The notes beneath the pieces were generated by a model. The model saw nothing but the letters and a program-made list of their open reading frames with translations, was not told the DNA's origin and made no database searches. Below, one piece after another: positions 63,301 through 64,000 of a stretch of 64,000 nucleotides of DNA (its first letter is position 1; each line of letters starts with the position of its first letter). The translations under genes and the position numbers were made by a program. The DNA is from Roseivirga sp. BDSF3-8 (lineage in GTDB: Bacteria; Bacteroidota; Bacteroidia; Cytophagales; Cyclobacteriaceae), in NCBI RefSeq assembly GCF_041449215.1, contig NZ_JBGNFV010000001.1, positions 2,641,001 through 2,705,000 of the forward strand, given 5' to 3'.

Positions 63301-64000
63301 CAGCAGACCACTTCTGCAGAGGCCTATGTGGCCCCGGAAGGAGAAGTAGAGCAAAAGCTTGCAGCCATTTTCTCTGAAGTACTGGAACTGGACAAAGTAA
63401 GCACTACCGATAACTTTTTTGAACTCGGTGGCGACAGCTTTAAAGCTATACGGGTAGTAGCTAAATACGGAAAAGGATTCCTGGTACCGGATATCTATGC
63501 GAACCCAACTATAGAAATGCTGGCTAACTTCATCAGAGGGAATGCAGGCAAGGAAAACGACTTGCTTTACAACCTTACCGGAGAGATAAAGCAGGAAAGG
63601 CTTGCCATAATAGGTGTGCCTAACTCTGCCGGTGATCCGCTGAGTTTTACTGATACTGTAACCCACCTGCAGACTATGGTGCCGGATGTAAGCTTCTACG
63701 GAACCATGCTGCCCCGGGAAGAGCCGGGAGAGGGAGAAGACATGACACACGTGCTGGAGGCGCTTAGCGAGAAGCTGGCAGAGGAGATAAAAACCAAAAT
63801 ATCCGTTCCTGTGATCATGTTTGGGCAGTGTAACGGAAGCGGCCTTGCGCTTAAGGCAGCCCGGAAGTTAGTGGAAAAAGAGGTTCCTCTTCATGCAGTA
63901 TGTGTTGGCGGGGCTATGCCACGTCTCAAAATTACACCGGATACCGACGCAAGGACCAATAATGATATCACCGACTTCGTAGAGAAACTTGGCGCTGAAG
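60397..64000 (+). CDS. NRPS5: C-A-T-thioesterase, incomplete at the window end
   Basis: Begins ATG 60397 (MLNKENVKDLYPLSSQQEGI), 20 bp after NRPS4, and runs past the right edge; 1201 codons are visible. C has HHIILDG at 144-150; its YPLSxQQEGILFH start is that of DCL/dual C domains. A has YTSGSTGKPKG from 614 with code DIWEVTADDK, which I could not assign; Glu278, Asp330 and Asp331 suggest a basic substrate. T Ser1014 (LGGDSFKAI). From about residue 1065 an alpha/beta-hydrolase thioesterase starts (RLAIIGVPNSAG); its nucleophile elbow is GQCNGSG with Cys1145 in place of the usual Ser. The chain should be released here. The acidic end of NRPS4 (SYDGFDKADLDKLF) probably docks to this C domain. 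Confidence 0.88.
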   Translation, partial: MLNKENVKDLYPLSSQQEGILFHHLRFPESEGYFQQWHYTYNAAVPVEAAREAFEILVSRHDVLRTVFRYQNLDRPLQVVLKKWEPSYRFVDLQGEDIEDTDQHFKEFCKQDRKNLFDLGNEVPIRLSIVCYGPEKYGWLWSYHHIILDGWCMSILQKEYFTIYQSLIQGNKLEMPAPPPFSRFIKWIESQDKTESSAFWKQFLDGYTETTGLPAQHLLPVEGAYALKRSLLEFDTATSDSIKAMARQLKMTTNQLIQGIWGLLLAKLTGRNDVIFGMIVAGRPNSLPGVLSMIGLFINTIPARVNFDRSDSVGDILRSASDTFIDSLRYQYMSLVDIQGHSVLKEKLIDHVLVFGDFIAGDQMENSASAGHVSNLDKFEQTNYNLCIDCSVKQNIGLLFNYNSLVYDPAFIENVQNIFRLITEQVLHNPALPVNRLTYISEADRNLIATFNKTEREFPQDISITGYLQNHSQATPDKAALICKGETFSYRAADEKMQQYASYLSISCGVKPGQMVAVVTERSPQLFFSILSIWLCNAVYIPIDPEYPVERIAGIVNDSGAVLTIVDNAELEEALPAHLSEGSSIIHTSLIEESKHKAFTHTGFDFNQLAYVIYTSGSTGKPKGAMVEHVGMMNHMWAKVNDLSLSGESIVAQNASQCFDISIWQLFSAIVTGGTTIIYSKDQILNPEGFIRQVIVDQVTILEVVPSYLNVLIALFEENKKLPLPEKLLNLVTTGETVKPETVNRWFKQFPQIPMINAYGPTEASDDITHHIMTQPPEGRIVPIGMPVQNFNLYVVDQDMNPCPIGIKGEVVVSGIGVGQGYLHDPGKTAAVFMNDPFITDREVRMYKTGDLGSWTTEGTLLFYGRKDYQLKIKGFRIEPEEIEITMVEHPSVDQAVVIDYKNDRGEAYLAGYYTSASSLTYNELRTYLAAKLPAYMVPAYLVELEAIPLNSNGKTDRNKLRETQKPVQQTTSAEAYVAPEGEVEQKLAAIFSEVLELDKVSTTDNFFELGGDSFKAIRVVAKYGKGFLVPDIYANPTIEMLANFIRGNAGKENDLLYNLTGEIKQERLAIIGVPNSAGDPLSFTDTVTHLQTMVPDVSFYGTMLPREEPGEGEDMTHVLEALSEKLAEEIKTKISVPVIMFGQCNGSGLALKAARKLVEKEVPLHAVCVGGAMPRLKITPDTDARTNNDITDFVEKLGAE

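Noticed and set aside
1-64000. CRISPR arrays, rRNA operons, phage genes
   Set aside because: No regularly spaced repeats with unique spacers, no rRNA sequence and no phage structural genes were seen; the only tandem array has no spacers.

Overview
The window looks like chromosomal DNA of a Bacteroidota bacterium, probably Cytophagales-like. Supporting signs are many short lipoproteins and outer-membrane barrel proteins, a two-component-propeller lipoprotein, FtsX-type permeases, a LytTR regulator with membrane helices, a Bacteroidota-style RiPP leader peptide, and few Shine-Dalgarno sites. No rRNA or intact tRNA gene was seen.

Positions 1-22.4 kb are a loosely organised region of small single genes. 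It holds the end of a P1 (DmpA/S58) peptidase, lipoproteins, a YwqK/MORN-repeat protein, two tandem paralogous barrel proteins, a methyltransferase, a Zn alcohol dehydrogenase, an acetolactate-decarboxylase-like lipoprotein, an OsmC protein, an RhlE-type helicase, an orphan RiPP precursor, an S41 peptidase, a histidine kinase, a LytTR regulator, a CPBP protease and an SMI1/KNR4 protein. Decay is visible: a frameshifted second copy of the P1 peptidase tail, a membrane gene split by an in-frame stop, a frameshifted propeller lipoprotein, a 15-bp hairpin tandem array, and a probable insertion-sequence relic between 31-bp direct repeats.

At 22.39 kb lies a 23-nt fragment matching the 3' end of a tmRNA (or tRNA) gene, on the minus strand and followed by a terminator. 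It looks like one attachment site of an integrated island that extends right beyond the window.

From 22.5 kb to the end is a non-ribosomal peptide locus. A minus-strand operon (FtsX/MacB-type permease, class D beta-lactamase-like protein, GNAT acetyltransferase) diverges from a plus-strand operon across a 263-bp gap with a 9-bp-armed palindrome. The plus operon is: NRPS1 (C-A-T-C-A-T-C-A-T); NRPS2 (TubC-type dock-C-A-T-C-A-T-C-A-T-C); a SyrP/TauD-like dioxygenase fused to a class II aldolase/adducin domain; NRPS3 (inactive C-like/interface domain-A-T-C-FkbH-VOC-T-C); NRPS4 (an A domain interrupted by a complete PP-loop amidotransferase-like domain, then T); and NRPS5 (C-A-T-thioesterase with Cys nucleophile, cut by the window end). 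Specificity codes read by hand suggest Lys-Gly-Leu-Ala-Leu-Ala-(beta-hydroxy)Asp-glycerate-Gln(or Glu, possibly modified)-X. The PP-loop insertion inside an adenylation domain, together with the dioxygenase-aldolase fusion and the in-line FkbH-VOC module, is the most novel part of the window.
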